Assembly (NCBI GenBank): GCA_041661625.1
Contig: JBAZUB010000003.1
Location: 1-64,000, forward strand
Source: Patescibacteria group bacterium
Lineage (GTDB): Bacteria > Patescibacteriota > Patescibacteriia > JAHIZJ01
Direction: 5' to 3'
DNA length: 64,000 nt
Part shown: positions 8,763 through 17,263 of the stretch, piece by piece
How the letters are laid out: every line of letters begins with the position of its first letter
Position numbering within the stretch: the stretch's first letter is position 1
The notes under the pieces: generated by a model
Seen by the model: the letters and a program-made list of their open reading frames with translations, nothing else
Database searches by the model: none
What the model was told of the DNA's origin: nothing
Program-made: the position numbers and the translations under genes

Positions 8763-9422
8763 ATGGGACAAAAAGTTGATCCACGCAGTTTCAGACTCAA
8801 CGGTACCACCACCTGGAAATCGAAATGGTTCAGCCAGAATAATTTTGGTGAACTGCTGGAAATGGATCAGAAGATTAGGACTTACCTGTCAAAGAAGCTG
8901 CGTGAAGCCGGTTTGGCTCGGGTAGAGATCGAACGTTCATCGAACGCGCTCACGATTCACTTGCACACATCACGCCCGGGCGTTGTAATCGGCCGGGGTG
9001 GCGCGGGCGTTGAAGATCTGAAGAAAATTATCCGTCAAAAGTTTCTCAAGACCAACCAGTCATTGAATGTCAATATTCACGAAGTGGCTCAGCCTTTCTT
9101 GAGCGCCGAACTAGTCGTGCAATCAATGATTGATCAGATTGAGAAACGGATGCCATTCCGCCGCGTATTGAAGACTACCATCCAGCAGGTCGAACGAGCC
9201 GGCGCGCAAGGAATTAAAGTGATGGTAGCTGGTCGCTTGAATGGCGCCGAGATCGCCCGAACCGAAAAGTTAACCTCCGGTAAAATACCGTTGCATACTA
9301 TTCGAGCCGATATCGATTACGCTCAGGGCACCGCTCGCACCACCTATGGTGCCATTGGCATCAAAGCCTGGGTCTATCGCGGCGATGTATTTCAAAAAGA
9401 AACTCAGAAGCCGAAAGCCTAA
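8763..9422 (+). CDS. rpsC: 30S ribosomal protein S3
   Basis: 219 residues. The KH domain signature PGVVIGRGGAGVEDLKK is at about residues 75-92, and the C-terminal MVAGRLNGAEIARTE and GAIGIKAWVYRGD motifs are typical. S3 lines the mRNA entry channel. Starts 13 bp after rplV. Confidence 0.98.
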   Translation: MGQKVDPRSFRLNGTTTWKSKWFSQNNFGELLEMDQKIRTYLSKKLREAGLARVEIERSSNALTIHLHTSRPGVVIGRGGAGVEDLKKIIRQKFLKTNQSLNVNIHEVAQPFLSAELVVQSMIDQIEKRMPFRRVLKTTIQQVERAGAQGIKVMVAGRLNGAEIARTEKLTSGKIPLHTIRADIDYAQGTARTTYGAIGIKAWVYRGDVFQKETQKPKA

Positions 9423-9431
9423 CGCACGCCT

Positions 9432-9842
9432 ATGCCTTTAATGAATCCCAGAAAAGTTAAACACCGGAAAATGCAGCGCGGTAAACAGCGCGGTTGGGCC
9501 AGCCGAAAGACGTTGGTTAATTTCGGCAGCTACGGTCTCAAAGCGGTCACGCCGGCGCTAGTTACCGCACGTCAGATTGAAGCAGCCCGGCGGGCCATTA
9601 CTCGTTTTGTCCAAAAAGGTGGTAAGATCTGGATTCGCATATTTCCCGATAAACCAGTTACCATAAAAGGATCCGAAGTCAGAATGGGCGGCGGTAAGGG
9701 GGCGGTCGATCATTATGTGGCCGTAGTCAAGCCCGGTACGGTCATGATCGAAATGGATGGCGTGGCGGTATCAGTTGCCAAGGAAGCCTTTCGTCTGGCC
9801 GCGTTCAAATTACCCGTCAAAACCCGTTTGGTAGTGAAATAA
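9432..9842 (+). CDS. rplP: 50S ribosomal protein L16
   Basis: 136 residues, normal length. MNPRKVKHRKMQRGKQRG, GRIWIRIFPDKP-type (KIWIRIFPDKPVT) and MGGGKGAVDHYVAVVKPG motifs identify L16, which organises tRNA binding on the large subunit. Confidence 0.98.
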   Translation: MPLMNPRKVKHRKMQRGKQRGWASRKTLVNFGSYGLKAVTPALVTARQIEAARRAITRFVQKGGKIWIRIFPDKPVTIKGSEVRMGGGKGAVDHYVAVVKPGTVMIEMDGVAVSVAKEAFRLAAFKLPVKTRLVVK

Positions 9843-9847
9843 CCCAT

Positions 9848-10072
9848 ATGAAATTTTCTGAATTACAATCCAAATCGGTCAAAGAGCTGCGTCTGTTACT
9901 GGCTGAATTGCGGGAGAAGCAGCGCGAGTTACGTTTTAAAATATCGGCTGACCAACATAAGAATGTCCGGGAAATCAGAGTCGTGAAGAAGACCATCGCC
10001 AAGATACTGACCCTGTTGCGACGCGAACCGCGTGAGGTAGTCAAACAAGCTCAACCACCTAAGCAATCATAA
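9848..10072 (+). CDS. rpmC: 50S ribosomal protein L29
   Basis: 74 residues. MKFSELQSKSVKELRLLLAE and the EKQRELRFKISADQHKN helix-turn are typical of L29, which sits by the exit tunnel next to L23. Five bp separate it from rplP and from rpsQ. Confidence 0.96.
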   Translation: MKFSELQSKSVKELRLLLAELREKQRELRFKISADQHKNVREIRVVKKTIAKILTLLRREPREVVKQAQPPKQS

Positions 10073-10077
10073 TACTT

Positions 10078-10338
10078 ATGGAAAAACGTGCTCACAAACG
10101 AACGTTAAAAGGTAAGGTGGTATCGGTGGCTATGGCCAAAACCGTGGTAGTCCAGATTGATCGTACCAAAATCCACCCGATCTATCACAAGCGGTACCAA
10201 ACCAGCCGGCGCTATAAGGCTCACGATCCAGAAAAAAAGTTTCAAGTGGGCGACTATGTAGTAATGGAGGAAACTCGGCCAATTTCCAAGGATAAACGCT
10301 GGCGCGTGCTTAAGAAAGTTAATGAAGAAAAGTCATGA
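10078..10338 (+). CDS. rpsQ: 30S ribosomal protein S17
   Basis: 86 residues. The OB-fold protein S17 is recognised by LKGKVVSVAMAKTVVVQID, HPIYHKRYQTSRRYKAHD and VGDYVVMEETRPISKDKRW. The stop overlaps the rplN ATG by 4 bp, indicating translational coupling. Confidence 0.97.
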   Translation: MEKRAHKRTLKGKVVSVAMAKTVVVQIDRTKIHPIYHKRYQTSRRYKAHDPEKKFQVGDYVVMEETRPISKDKRWRVLKKVNEEKS

Positions 10339-10706
10339 TTCAACTTGGTTCCAGGCTATCGGTAGCTGATAATACCGGCGCCAAACAACTGGCTTGTATC
10401 AAGGTACGTTATGGCTATCAACGGCGCTACGCTCGGATTGGCGATGTCATTACCTGCAGTATAAAGCAGGCCGCTCCGCACTCACAGGTGAAAAAGAGCG
10501 ATGTGGTTCAGGCGGTGATCGTCAGACAGCGCAAAGAAATGCGCCGATCGGATGGCAGCTATATCCGCTTTGACGATAATGCCGCCGTAATCATCGATTT
10601 AAAATCGAAAGACCCCAAGGGCACCCGTATTTTTGGACCGGTGGCGCGCGAACTGCGTGCGCGCGGTTATGCCAAGATAATCTCATTAGCACCCGAAGTC
10701 GTTTAA
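10335..10706 (+). CDS. rplN: 50S ribosomal protein L14
   Basis: 123 residues. Begins MIQLGSRLSVADNTGAKQL, and contains AVIVRQRKEMRRSDGSYIRF and the FGPVARELR motif. L14 contacts 16S rRNA at an intersubunit bridge. Confidence 0.98.
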   Translation: MIQLGSRLSVADNTGAKQLACIKVRYGYQRRYARIGDVITCSIKQAAPHSQVKKSDVVQAVIVRQRKEMRRSDGSYIRFDDNAAVIIDLKSKDPKGTRIFGPVARELRARGYAKIISLAPEVV

Positions 10707-10710
10707 ATAT

Positions 10711-11028
10711 ATGGCACACAAGATTAAAAAAGGCGACACAGTGGCCATGCGCGCCGGCAAAGACGCGGGCAAGCGAGCTAAGATCACTCAGGTATTTCCA
10801 GCCACCAATCGCGTAGTTGTCGACGGTTTAAATGCTTTTACGAAGCATCTCAAGCCACGCCGGCAAAACGAAAAAGGGCAGAAGATTACCGTCAGCGCGC
10901 CGGTGGCGATCTCAAAAGTTATCCTGATTTGTCCCAAATGCAGCAAACCAACGCGCGTCGGTTATAAGATATTAGACAATAAACAGAAAGTCCGCGTTTG
11001 TCATAAATGTCACGAGGTAATTGATTAA
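10711..11028 (+). CDS. rplX: 50S ribosomal protein L24
   Basis: 105 residues. KOW motif near the N-terminus (KKGDTVAMRAGKDAGKRAKI). The C-terminal part has a zinc-ribbon-like pair, CPKCSKPTRVGYK and CHKCHEVID, so metal binding is likely. Confidence 0.97.
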   Translation: MAHKIKKGDTVAMRAGKDAGKRAKITQVFPATNRVVVDGLNAFTKHLKPRRQNEKGQKITVSAPVAISKVILICPKCSKPTRVGYKILDNKQKVRVCHKCHEVID

Positions 11029-11032
11029 ACTC

Positions 11033-11572
11033 ATGAACGCACTCGAAAAAAAATATCGCGAAGAAGTTGTGCCGGCGATGCTAAAAGAGTTTGGTTATCG
11101 CAACCGCATGGCCGTGCCAAAAATCACCAAAGTGGTGGTGAATGTTGGTACTGGCGTGCGTGACCCCAAAATACGAGAGGCGGCGGAAGCAAATCTCAAG
11201 CGCATAACCGGCCAAAAACCAGTAGTCACCCTGGCCAAGAAGTCGATTTCTAGCTTCAAAGTTCGAAAAGGCATGGAAGTGGGATTGAGCGTAACATTGC
11301 GCAAGCAGCGCATGTATGACTTCCTGTTCAAGCTGATCAACGTTACCTTTCCCCGCGTCCGCGATTTTCGCGGCTTAGAACGTAAGGGCATGGATGGGCA
11401 CGGAAATCTGAATTTGGGATTCAAAGATCACATGGTGTTCCCCGAAATTCGAACCGATGAAGTGGAATTAGTTCATGGTTTAGAAATGGCCGTGGTGACA
11501 ACTGCCACCAAGGATCAAGAAGCTATGAAACTGCTCGAATTGCTAGGATTTCCTTTTAAGAAAGAAGAGTAA
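11033..11572 (+). CDS. rplE: 50S ribosomal protein L5
   Basis: 179 residues; binds 5S rRNA. VVVNVGTGVRDP, GQKPVVTLAKKSISSFKVRKG, the RVRDFRGLERKGMDGHGNLN loop and FPEI-type motifs are present. ATG 11033 was preferred to TTG 11021 because it gives the usual N-terminus (MNALEKKY) and clears most of the overlap with rplX. Confidence 0.97.
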   Translation: MNALEKKYREEVVPAMLKEFGYRNRMAVPKITKVVVNVGTGVRDPKIREAAEANLKRITGQKPVVTLAKKSISSFKVRKGMEVGLSVTLRKQRMYDFLFKLINVTFPRVRDFRGLERKGMDGHGNLNLGFKDHMVFPEIRTDEVELVHGLEMAVVTTATKDQEAMKLLELLGFPFKKEE

Positions 11573-11577
11573 TCGCT

Positions 11578-11763
11578 ATGGCCAAAACATCCTGGATCGT
11601 CAAAGCACAACGCAAGCCAAAGTTCTCCACCCGGCAGGTCAATCGCTGTTGGCGCTGCGGTCGGAAGCATGCATACATGCGCAAATTCCGCCTGTGTCGC
11701 ATCTGTTTTCGTGAACTGGCCAATCGCTGTGAAATCCCTGGCGTAACCAAGTCGAGCTGGTAA
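11578..11763 (+). CDS. rpsN: 30S ribosomal protein S14, zinc-binding short type
   Basis: 61 residues, the short (type Z) S14. A CWRCGRKHAYMRKFRLCRIC motif gives two CxxC pairs for one zinc. RKPKFSTRQVNRCWRCG and the KSSW C-terminus are typical. Standard spc position between rplE and rpsH. Confidence 0.97.
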   Translation: MAKTSWIVKAQRKPKFSTRQVNRCWRCGRKHAYMRKFRLCRICFRELANRCEIPGVTKSSW

Positions 11764-11792
11764 TATTATTTAATCGAACGACCTAAGATTAT

Positions 11793-12185
11793 ATGACGAC
11801 CGATCCCATCGCTGACATGTTAACCCAAATTCGTAACGCCCTACAGGTGAAAAAATCTGAGGTTGTGCTGCCGTACTCAAAAGTAAAGCACGATATCGCA
11901 TCAATTTTGTCACGCGAGGGATATGTTGGATCGGTGCAAAAGGTCGACGAGGGTTATGGTTGGTTACGCATTGTACTGAAATACGAACCCAATCGTCAAC
12001 CGTCCATTGCCAGTATCAAACGGATCAGTAAACCAGGCCGGCGCGTATACGCTGCCAAGGAAAAACTGCCCTGGGTATTGAATAATTATGGCGTTGCGAT
12101 TGTATCAACTTCGCGGGGTATCATGACCAACCGGGAAGCGCGTCGCAAGCGCGTCGGTGGGGAAGTAATTTGTGAAGTGTATTAA
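11793..12185 (+). CDS. rpsH: 30S ribosomal protein S8
   Basis: 130 residues. MTTDPIADMLTQIRNA, the SRGIMTNREARRKRVGGEV segment and the CEVY C-terminus are diagnostic. S8 is a primary 16S rRNA binder and the spc-operon repressor in E. coli; whether it acts so here is not visible. Confidence 0.98.
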   Translation: MTTDPIADMLTQIRNALQVKKSEVVLPYSKVKHDIASILSREGYVGSVQKVDEGYGWLRIVLKYEPNRQPSIASIKRISKPGRRVYAAKEKLPWVLNNYGVAIVSTSRGIMTNREARRKRVGGEVICEVY

Positions 12186-12193
12186 ATTTTACT

Positions 12194-12748
12194 ATGTCGA
12201 AAATTGGTAAAAAACCTGTAGTTATTCCGGCCGGCGTGGATTTCAAGATCAGCGATCGGAATGAAGCCACGGCTAAGGGGTCAAAGGGTGAACTGAAACA
12301 GATATTTCACCCCAATGTTGTTATTACGCAAACCGACGGCAGCTTGCTAGTTACCATCAAGGATGAGAACGATCGTTTTCAGAGGGCGCTTTGGGGCTTA
12401 AGTCGCGCCTTATTGCAAAATATGATTATCGGCGTTAGCCAGGGTTACGAACGGAAGCTGGAAATCAATGGGGTCGGTTATCGAGCCGCTGTCCAGGGTA
12501 AGAGCCTAAATCTTAATGTAGGGTTTTCCCATCCGGTGGATTTTAAACTGCCCGATGGCATCGAAGCCAAAGTAGAAAAAAACCTGGTGACTCTCACCGG
12601 AATTGATAAGCAGTTATTGGGTGAAACTTGCGCAAAGATACGGCGTATTCGCCCGCCCGAACCATATAAAGGCAAGGGTATCAAATATATTGAAGAAACC
12701 ATTCGACGCAAGGCCGGTAAGGTTGTGAAATCTTCCGAAGGTAAATAA
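12194..12748 (+). CDS. rplF: 50S ribosomal protein L6
   Basis: 184 residues. MSKIGKKPVVIPAGV and the C-terminal IRRIRPPEPYKGKGIKY motif are typical of L6, which lies near the factor-binding site of the large subunit. Confidence 0.98.
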   Translation: MSKIGKKPVVIPAGVDFKISDRNEATAKGSKGELKQIFHPNVVITQTDGSLLVTIKDENDRFQRALWGLSRALLQNMIIGVSQGYERKLEINGVGYRAAVQGKSLNLNVGFSHPVDFKLPDGIEAKVEKNLVTLTGIDKQLLGETCAKIRRIRPPEPYKGKGIKYIEETIRRKAGKVVKSSEGK

Positions 12749-12759
12749 TCAAAACGATC

Positions 12760-13116
12760 ATGAATAATCACCAAAAAGCGAAACTAGCCGGTCGGACACG
12801 TCGTAAGAAACGGGTTCGGTCACGAGTGGTCGGGACTGCCGAGCGTCCCCGGTTGAGCGTGTTTCGCAGCTTGAAACATATTACTGCGCAGTTAATCGAC
12901 GATACGGCCAGCCGGACTCTCGTATCAGTTTCGGATCAGTCATTGAAGAATAAGCTAACTGGTGTTGCGGCTGCTACCGCGGTCGGTGAGGCGATAGCCA
13001 TCAAAGCGGCGGAGAAGAAAATAGCTAGCGCCGTGTTCGATCGCAATGGCTACCGATATCATGGACAAGTCAAAGCCATGGCCGAAGGCGCCCGAGCCAA
13101 AGGTTTACAATTTTAG
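12760..13116 (+). CDS. rplR: 50S ribosomal protein L18
   Basis: 118 residues; 5S rRNA-binding. RTRRKKRVRSRVVGTAERPR, LSVFRSLKHITAQLIDD and the C-terminal FDRNGYRYHGQVKAMAEGAR signature are present. Confidence 0.98.
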   Translation: MNNHQKAKLAGRTRRKKRVRSRVVGTAERPRLSVFRSLKHITAQLIDDTASRTLVSVSDQSLKNKLTGVAAATAVGEAIAIKAAEKKIASAVFDRNGYRYHGQVKAMAEGARAKGLQF

Positions 13117-13127
13117 TACCTACGATA

Positions 13128-13673
13128 ATGATGGCCGAAAAGAATCAAGATCAGAAAAAAGATCGGCGCCGATCCGGCGGACGGAACGAGCGTAAGGAAT
13201 CAGAATTTGACCAACGCGTGATTGAAATCAGCCGCGTCACTCGGGTAATGGCGGGCGGCAAGCGCATGCGATTTCGGGCTTGCGTGGTGATCGGCGATAA
13301 GAAACAACGCGTCGGTATGGCCTTAGCAAAGGGTGCCGACGTATCGCTGGCTGTTAATAAAGCGGTAGCTCGGGCACAGAAACACATGATTTTGGTGCCA
13401 ATGATCAACGAGACAATTCCGCACGCCGTCAGTTTCAAATTTAAAGCCGCCCACGTACTGCTCAAACCGGCGCCTCAAGGATCGGGTGTTGTCGCCGGCG
13501 GTCCAACCCGGGCTGTTGTCGAATTGGTCGGCATCAAGAATATCGTTATAAAAATGCTAGGCTCACGCAATAAGATTAATAATGTCCAGGCCACGATGGA
13601 AGCTCTCAAAAGCCTGAAAGACGCAAAGCCACAAAACCATGGAACTCGCACTCCACAACCTGAAGCCAAATAG
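13128..13673 (+). CDS. rpsE: 30S ribosomal protein S5, 3' end overlaps rplO
   Basis: 181 residues. The double-stranded RNA-binding domain has VIEISRVTRVMAGGKRMRFR and VGMALAKGADVSLAV, and the C-terminal domain has VLLKPAPQGSGVVAGG. The C-terminal tail (NHGTRTPQPEAK) runs 35 bp into rplO in a different frame. The gene normally found next, rpmD (L30), is absent. Confidence 0.97.
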   Translation: MMAEKNQDQKKDRRRSGGRNERKESEFDQRVIEISRVTRVMAGGKRMRFRACVVIGDKKQRVGMALAKGADVSLAVNKAVARAQKHMILVPMINETIPHAVSFKFKAAHVLLKPAPQGSGVVAGGPTRAVVELVGIKNIVIKMLGSRNKINNVQATMEALKSLKDAKPQNHGTRTPQPEAK

Positions 13674-14085
13674 CCGTAAACGCCGGCGGCGAGTCGGTCG
13701 AGGCAACTCGTCCGGTCGCGGTACGTATTCGGGTAAAGGCATTAAAGGCCAGAATGCCCGTTCCGGCGGTGGAACCCGCCCGGGATTCGAAGGCGGCCGC
13801 ATGCCCTTGATTCGGCAGATACCAAAAAGCCGGGGTTTTCGTAGTTTCCACCTGAAGTTTGAGGTGGTAAATATTGGTGCGCTGGAGGCTAATTTCAAGC
13901 CGAATGAGCTGGTTACGCCCGCAAAAATGTTGCACAAAAAACTGATTACCAGCCCCAAGGGCGGCATTAAAGTATTGGGTAACGGCCAATTGACAAAAAA
14001 GCTCACGATTGTGGCTGACGCATTTTCAAAATCGGCCGAGGATGCTATAAAGAAGGCAGGCGGTTCATTTAAGGTTCGGACTTAA
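13639..14085 (+). CDS. rplO: 50S ribosomal protein L15
   Basis: 148 residues. The N-terminus MELALHNLKPNSRKRRRRVG and GRGTYSGKGIKGQNARSGGG fit L15 exactly, so the 35-bp overlap with rpsE is real and not a start-site error. With no gene for L30 between rpsE and rplO, the two are directly coupled. Confidence 0.97.
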   Translation: MELALHNLKPNSRKRRRRVGRGNSSGRGTYSGKGIKGQNARSGGGTRPGFEGGRMPLIRQIPKSRGFRSFHLKFEVVNIGALEANFKPNELVTPAKMLHKKLITSPKGGIKVLGNGQLTKKLTIVADAFSKSAEDAIKKAGGSFKVRT

Positions 14086-14095
14086 CCACCAACCC

Positions 14096-15397
14096 ATGTT
14101 CGACAAATTACGCCAGCTCTGGCAAACCCGCGATTTGCGTCAGCGTATACTGTACGTTTTGGCTTTGTTGATCGTTTTTCGGTTTGCGGCGCATATTCCA
14201 GTACCGGGAATCAATACCGAAAATCTCAAACAGTTTTTTAATTCCAATCAAGTACTGGGGTTGTTGAACATATTTTCTGGCGGCGCACTGGAAAACTTTT
14301 CCATTGTCATGATCGGATTAAGCCCCTACATCACGGCTACGATTATCATGCAATTGCTCCAGATGGTAATTCCGCGGTTGGAAGAGATCGCCAAAGATGG
14401 GGAACGCGGCCAGCAGCAGATTAATCAGTACTCGCGTTTATTGACCATCCCGCTGGCCATTTTGCAGGCTTACGGAACCATTAACCTGTTATCGCGCGGT
14501 GGGAAACAGCTAGCCGGTGTGGCCAGTTCAGCCGGAATTATTGGCAATTTATCCTTATTCCAAACCATAACCGCCATTGCTACGATTACGGCTGGTAGTA
14601 TGTTTTTGATGTGGATCGGAGAGTTGATATCTGAAAAAAAAGTTGGCAACGGTATTTCGTTGTTGATCTTTGCCGGTATTATTGCCGGATTGCCGGCTGG
14701 AATTCAGCAAACCGTAGCGCTATTTGATGCTACCCAGCTGCTTAATCTGCTGATGTTTGTGGTAGTGGGAGTAATTACTATTGCTGGAGTCGTATTCATT
14801 ACTGAGGGACAAAGGAATATTCCAGTTGCATATGCCCGTCAAATAAGGGGCAACCGGATGTATGGCGGCACAACTTCCCATCTGCCAATGCGGGTCAACC
14901 AGGCTGGTGTAATCCCGATCATCTTCGCGATTTCATTGCTGCTAATTCCGCCTGTATTGGCTCAGTATTTTGCTCAATCCCAGTCATCTGTTTTAGCCAG
15001 CATTTCCGGCGGCGTGGTGACACTGTTTAATAATCAATTCTTCTATGGTGGGTTATATTTCCTGCTGGTGGTTGTATTTACGTATTTCTATACCGCAGTT
15101 ATTTTTCATCCAGAAAAAATAGCCGAAAACGTCCAAAAGCAGGGTGGATTTATTCCAGGTATCAGGCCGGGCCGTCAGACAGCTGAATATTTGAATAAAG
15201 TAAGTAATCGAATACTATTGGCTGGGGCGTTATTCCTTGGCGTGATCGCGGTGTTGCCGTTCGCTATGCAAGCTGTTACTGGAATTTCGTCACTCATTCT
15301 CGGTGGCACCAGCCTGCTAATCGTGGTTAGTGTAGTTATCGAGACCGTGAAACAGATTAGCTCGCAAATGCAAATGCGGGACTATGAAGGGTTTTAG
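14096..15397 (+). CDS. secY: Preprotein translocase subunit SecY
   Basis: 433 residues with about ten membrane segments, forming the Sec channel with SecE and SecG. FRFAAHIPVPGIN near the N-terminus, GGALENFSIVMIGLSPYI, the cytoplasmic loop PVAYARQIRGNRMYGG and LPMRVNQAGVIPIIFA are hallmark SecY motifs. It closes the ribosomal part of the spc operon; secD and secF are at 45.7-48.3 kb. Confidence 0.98.
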   Translation: MFDKLRQLWQTRDLRQRILYVLALLIVFRFAAHIPVPGINTENLKQFFNSNQVLGLLNIFSGGALENFSIVMIGLSPYITATIIMQLLQMVIPRLEEIAKDGERGQQQINQYSRLLTIPLAILQAYGTINLLSRGGKQLAGVASSAGIIGNLSLFQTITAIATITAGSMFLMWIGELISEKKVGNGISLLIFAGIIAGLPAGIQQTVALFDATQLLNLLMFVVVGVITIAGVVFITEGQRNIPVAYARQIRGNRMYGGTTSHLPMRVNQAGVIPIIFAISLLLIPPVLAQYFAQSQSSVLASISGGVVTLFNNQFFYGGLYFLLVVVFTYFYTAVIFHPEKIAENVQKQGGFIPGIRPGRQTAEYLNKVSNRILLAGALFLGVIAVLPFAMQAVTGISSLILGGTSLLIVVSVVIETVKQISSQMQMRDYEGF

Positions 15398-15415
15398 GAA
15401 TCACGCATACGCCAT

Positions 15416-16099
15416 ATGAATAACCACCCGAAGTTCATCATCTTGATGGGCCCGCCCGGGTCGGGCAAGGGAACACAGGCCAAGCTGCTCCAACAGCAGT
15501 TTGGTTTGAATTATATTTCCACCGGCGACTTAACCAGAGATATTGTGCAGCATCCAGAAATTGATCCACCGCTAGCGGCGGAGGTTAAGAAACGTTATGA
15601 TCAGGGTATATTGTTACCGGACGAAATGATATTAAAACTGGTTCGAGACACTTTGTTACAAATTGACTTGTCAAAGGGTTTGCTGTATGACGGATTCCCG
15701 CGGACAACGGCTCAAATCACCGGGTTGGAAAAGTTGCGCGCCGAATTTCGCTTACCGGAGCCAGTGATGATATCAATCGATGTTTCTGAGGCAGAAATTG
15801 TGCGCCGGCTAAGTTTACGTAAATATTGCCCCAAAGACCATGTCTCGTATCATCCAGATTCGGTCAGTTTCAAAACGGACAAATGCGAATTATGCGGCAC
15901 GACCCTGGAAAGACGGAGCGATGATGATCCGGCCATCATTAGGAAACGGTACGCGTTGTATCGGGCAAGCCTCGATCAACTAATCGAATGGTACGGCTCA
16001 CGCGGACGGCTGATCCGCATAAATGGCGAGCCAGCCGTACCGGAAGTATCAAAAGAAATAATAGAGCAATTGGAAAAATATCGTTTGATGGCGAAATGA
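15416..16099 (+). CDS. adk: Adenylate kinase
   Basis: Interconverts AMP+ATP and 2 ADP. 227 residues, slightly long. P-loop GPPGSGKGTQ at about residues 12-21, the STGDLTRD and DGFPRT motifs, and a LID domain with CPKDH plus CELCG, suggesting a zinc site made from three cysteines and possibly a histidine. The stop overlaps the map ATG by 4 bp. Confidence 0.97.
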   Translation: MNNHPKFIILMGPPGSGKGTQAKLLQQQFGLNYISTGDLTRDIVQHPEIDPPLAAEVKKRYDQGILLPDEMILKLVRDTLLQIDLSKGLLYDGFPRTTAQITGLEKLRAEFRLPEPVMISIDVSEAEIVRRLSLRKYCPKDHVSYHPDSVSFKTDKCELCGTTLERRSDDDPAIIRKRYALYRASLDQLIEWYGSRGRLIRINGEPAVPEVSKEIIEQLEKYRLMAK

Positions 16100-16845
16100 T
16101 TCCAATCAAGTCCGAACAGGATATCAAGATCATGCGCGAGGGCGGTCAAATACTGGCTCGGATTTTGACCGAGGTAATTAAACGCGTTAAACCGGGGGTA
16201 AGCACTCAGGAGCTAAACGATGTAGCGCATAACTTAATGCAAGACTTGGGTGTGGAGCCGGTATTTCTTGGTTATCAGGGTTACACCGGGGTGCTATGTG
16301 CCTCAATCAACGATGAAGTAGTCCACGGCATACCTGATCCAAAGGCATTCGTTAAGAATGGTGACATTATTGGCCTTGATATTGGTATTCGCCATCGCGG
16401 GCTGTGTACTGACATGGCTCGAACCGTCGCGGTGGGAACGATTTCATCTCCAGCCCGAAAGCTGATCAAAGCCACCCGTGAAGCGTTAGACGCTGGCATT
16501 GCCATGGTCAAGCCCGGCGCCCAGGTGGGAGACATTTCCTCGGCGATTCAGCGGTATGCCGAATCCCGCGGATATAGTTTAGTAAGAACACTGTATGGCC
16601 ATGGAGTCGGACGTGAACTGCACGAGGAACCCACGATACCAAATTTTGGTTTGCCAAACACCGGCCCAGAAATAAAACCAGGCATGACTTTGGCGATTGA
16701 GCCAATGGTCAATATTGGCCAGCATAAAGTTGAAACTCTGTCCGACGGTTGGACCGTGATTACCTCGGATGGACATTTGTCGGCTCATTATGAAGATACC
16801 GTCGCAGTGACCGCCAGTGGTCATGAAATATTAACCCGAATATAA
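16096..16845 (+). CDS. map: Methionine aminopeptidase, type I
   Basis: Removes N-terminal methionine from nascent proteins. 249 residues; ATG 16096 overlaps the adk TGA, and the product then starts MIPIKSEQDIKIMREGG as in the family. Metal ligands are recognisable in DIGIRHRGLCTDMART, GHGVGRELHEEP and IEPMVN, plus the C-terminal HYEDTVAV glutamate. secY-adk-map is a conserved order, but infA and the alpha-operon genes do not follow. Confidence 0.97.
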   Translation: MIPIKSEQDIKIMREGGQILARILTEVIKRVKPGVSTQELNDVAHNLMQDLGVEPVFLGYQGYTGVLCASINDEVVHGIPDPKAFVKNGDIIGLDIGIRHRGLCTDMARTVAVGTISSPARKLIKATREALDAGIAMVKPGAQVGDISSAIQRYAESRGYSLVRTLYGHGVGRELHEEPTIPNFGLPNTGPEIKPGMTLAIEPMVNIGQHKVETLSDGWTVITSDGHLSAHYEDTVAVTASGHEILTRI

Positions 16846-16847
16846 CA

Positions 16848-17255
16848 ATGACAAAGATTTTAGGTATGGATTATGGGCAGCGGCGGATTGGTATTGCCAT
16901 TACCGACGAGGCCAAGACACAGGTGTTTGGCCGACCCACGATCGAGGCCCGATCGCGGTTGGAGACTATGAAGATAATAACCGAATTATGCCGCCAGGAA
17001 CAGGTAGAAAAAATCGTGGTTGGATGGCCGGTACCAATGAATGGCGGCAAAGCCGTGCCAGTTGAATTAGAGGCGTTTACCGATGCTCTCGAAGAACAAA
17101 CCGGTCTGCCGGTGGTGAAGTTTGATGAGCGGCTGACCAGCGGTCAGGCTGACCAATGGTTGCACGAAATACCAGGCGCTAAGTCAAAAGGCCGCCGTGA
17201 TCAGCTGGCCGCAACCATTATATTGCAGAATTATATTGATAGTTTGAAAAAATAG
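16848..17255 (+). CDS. ruvX: Putative pre-16S rRNA nuclease / YqgF (RuvX)
   Basis: 135 residues of the YqgF/RuvX RNase H-like family. LGMDYGQRRIGIAITD holds the first catalytic aspartate, VGWPVPMNG is the second strand motif, DERLTS the third, and the C-terminal DQLAATIILQNYI the final acidic motif. Three bp after map, so probably co-transcribed. Confidence 0.93.
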   Translation: MTKILGMDYGQRRIGIAITDEAKTQVFGRPTIEARSRLETMKIITELCRQEQVEKIVVGWPVPMNGGKAVPVELEAFTDALEEQTGLPVVKFDERLTSGQADQWLHEIPGAKSKGRRDQLAATIILQNYIDSLKK

Positions 17256-17263
17256 ATATCTCT

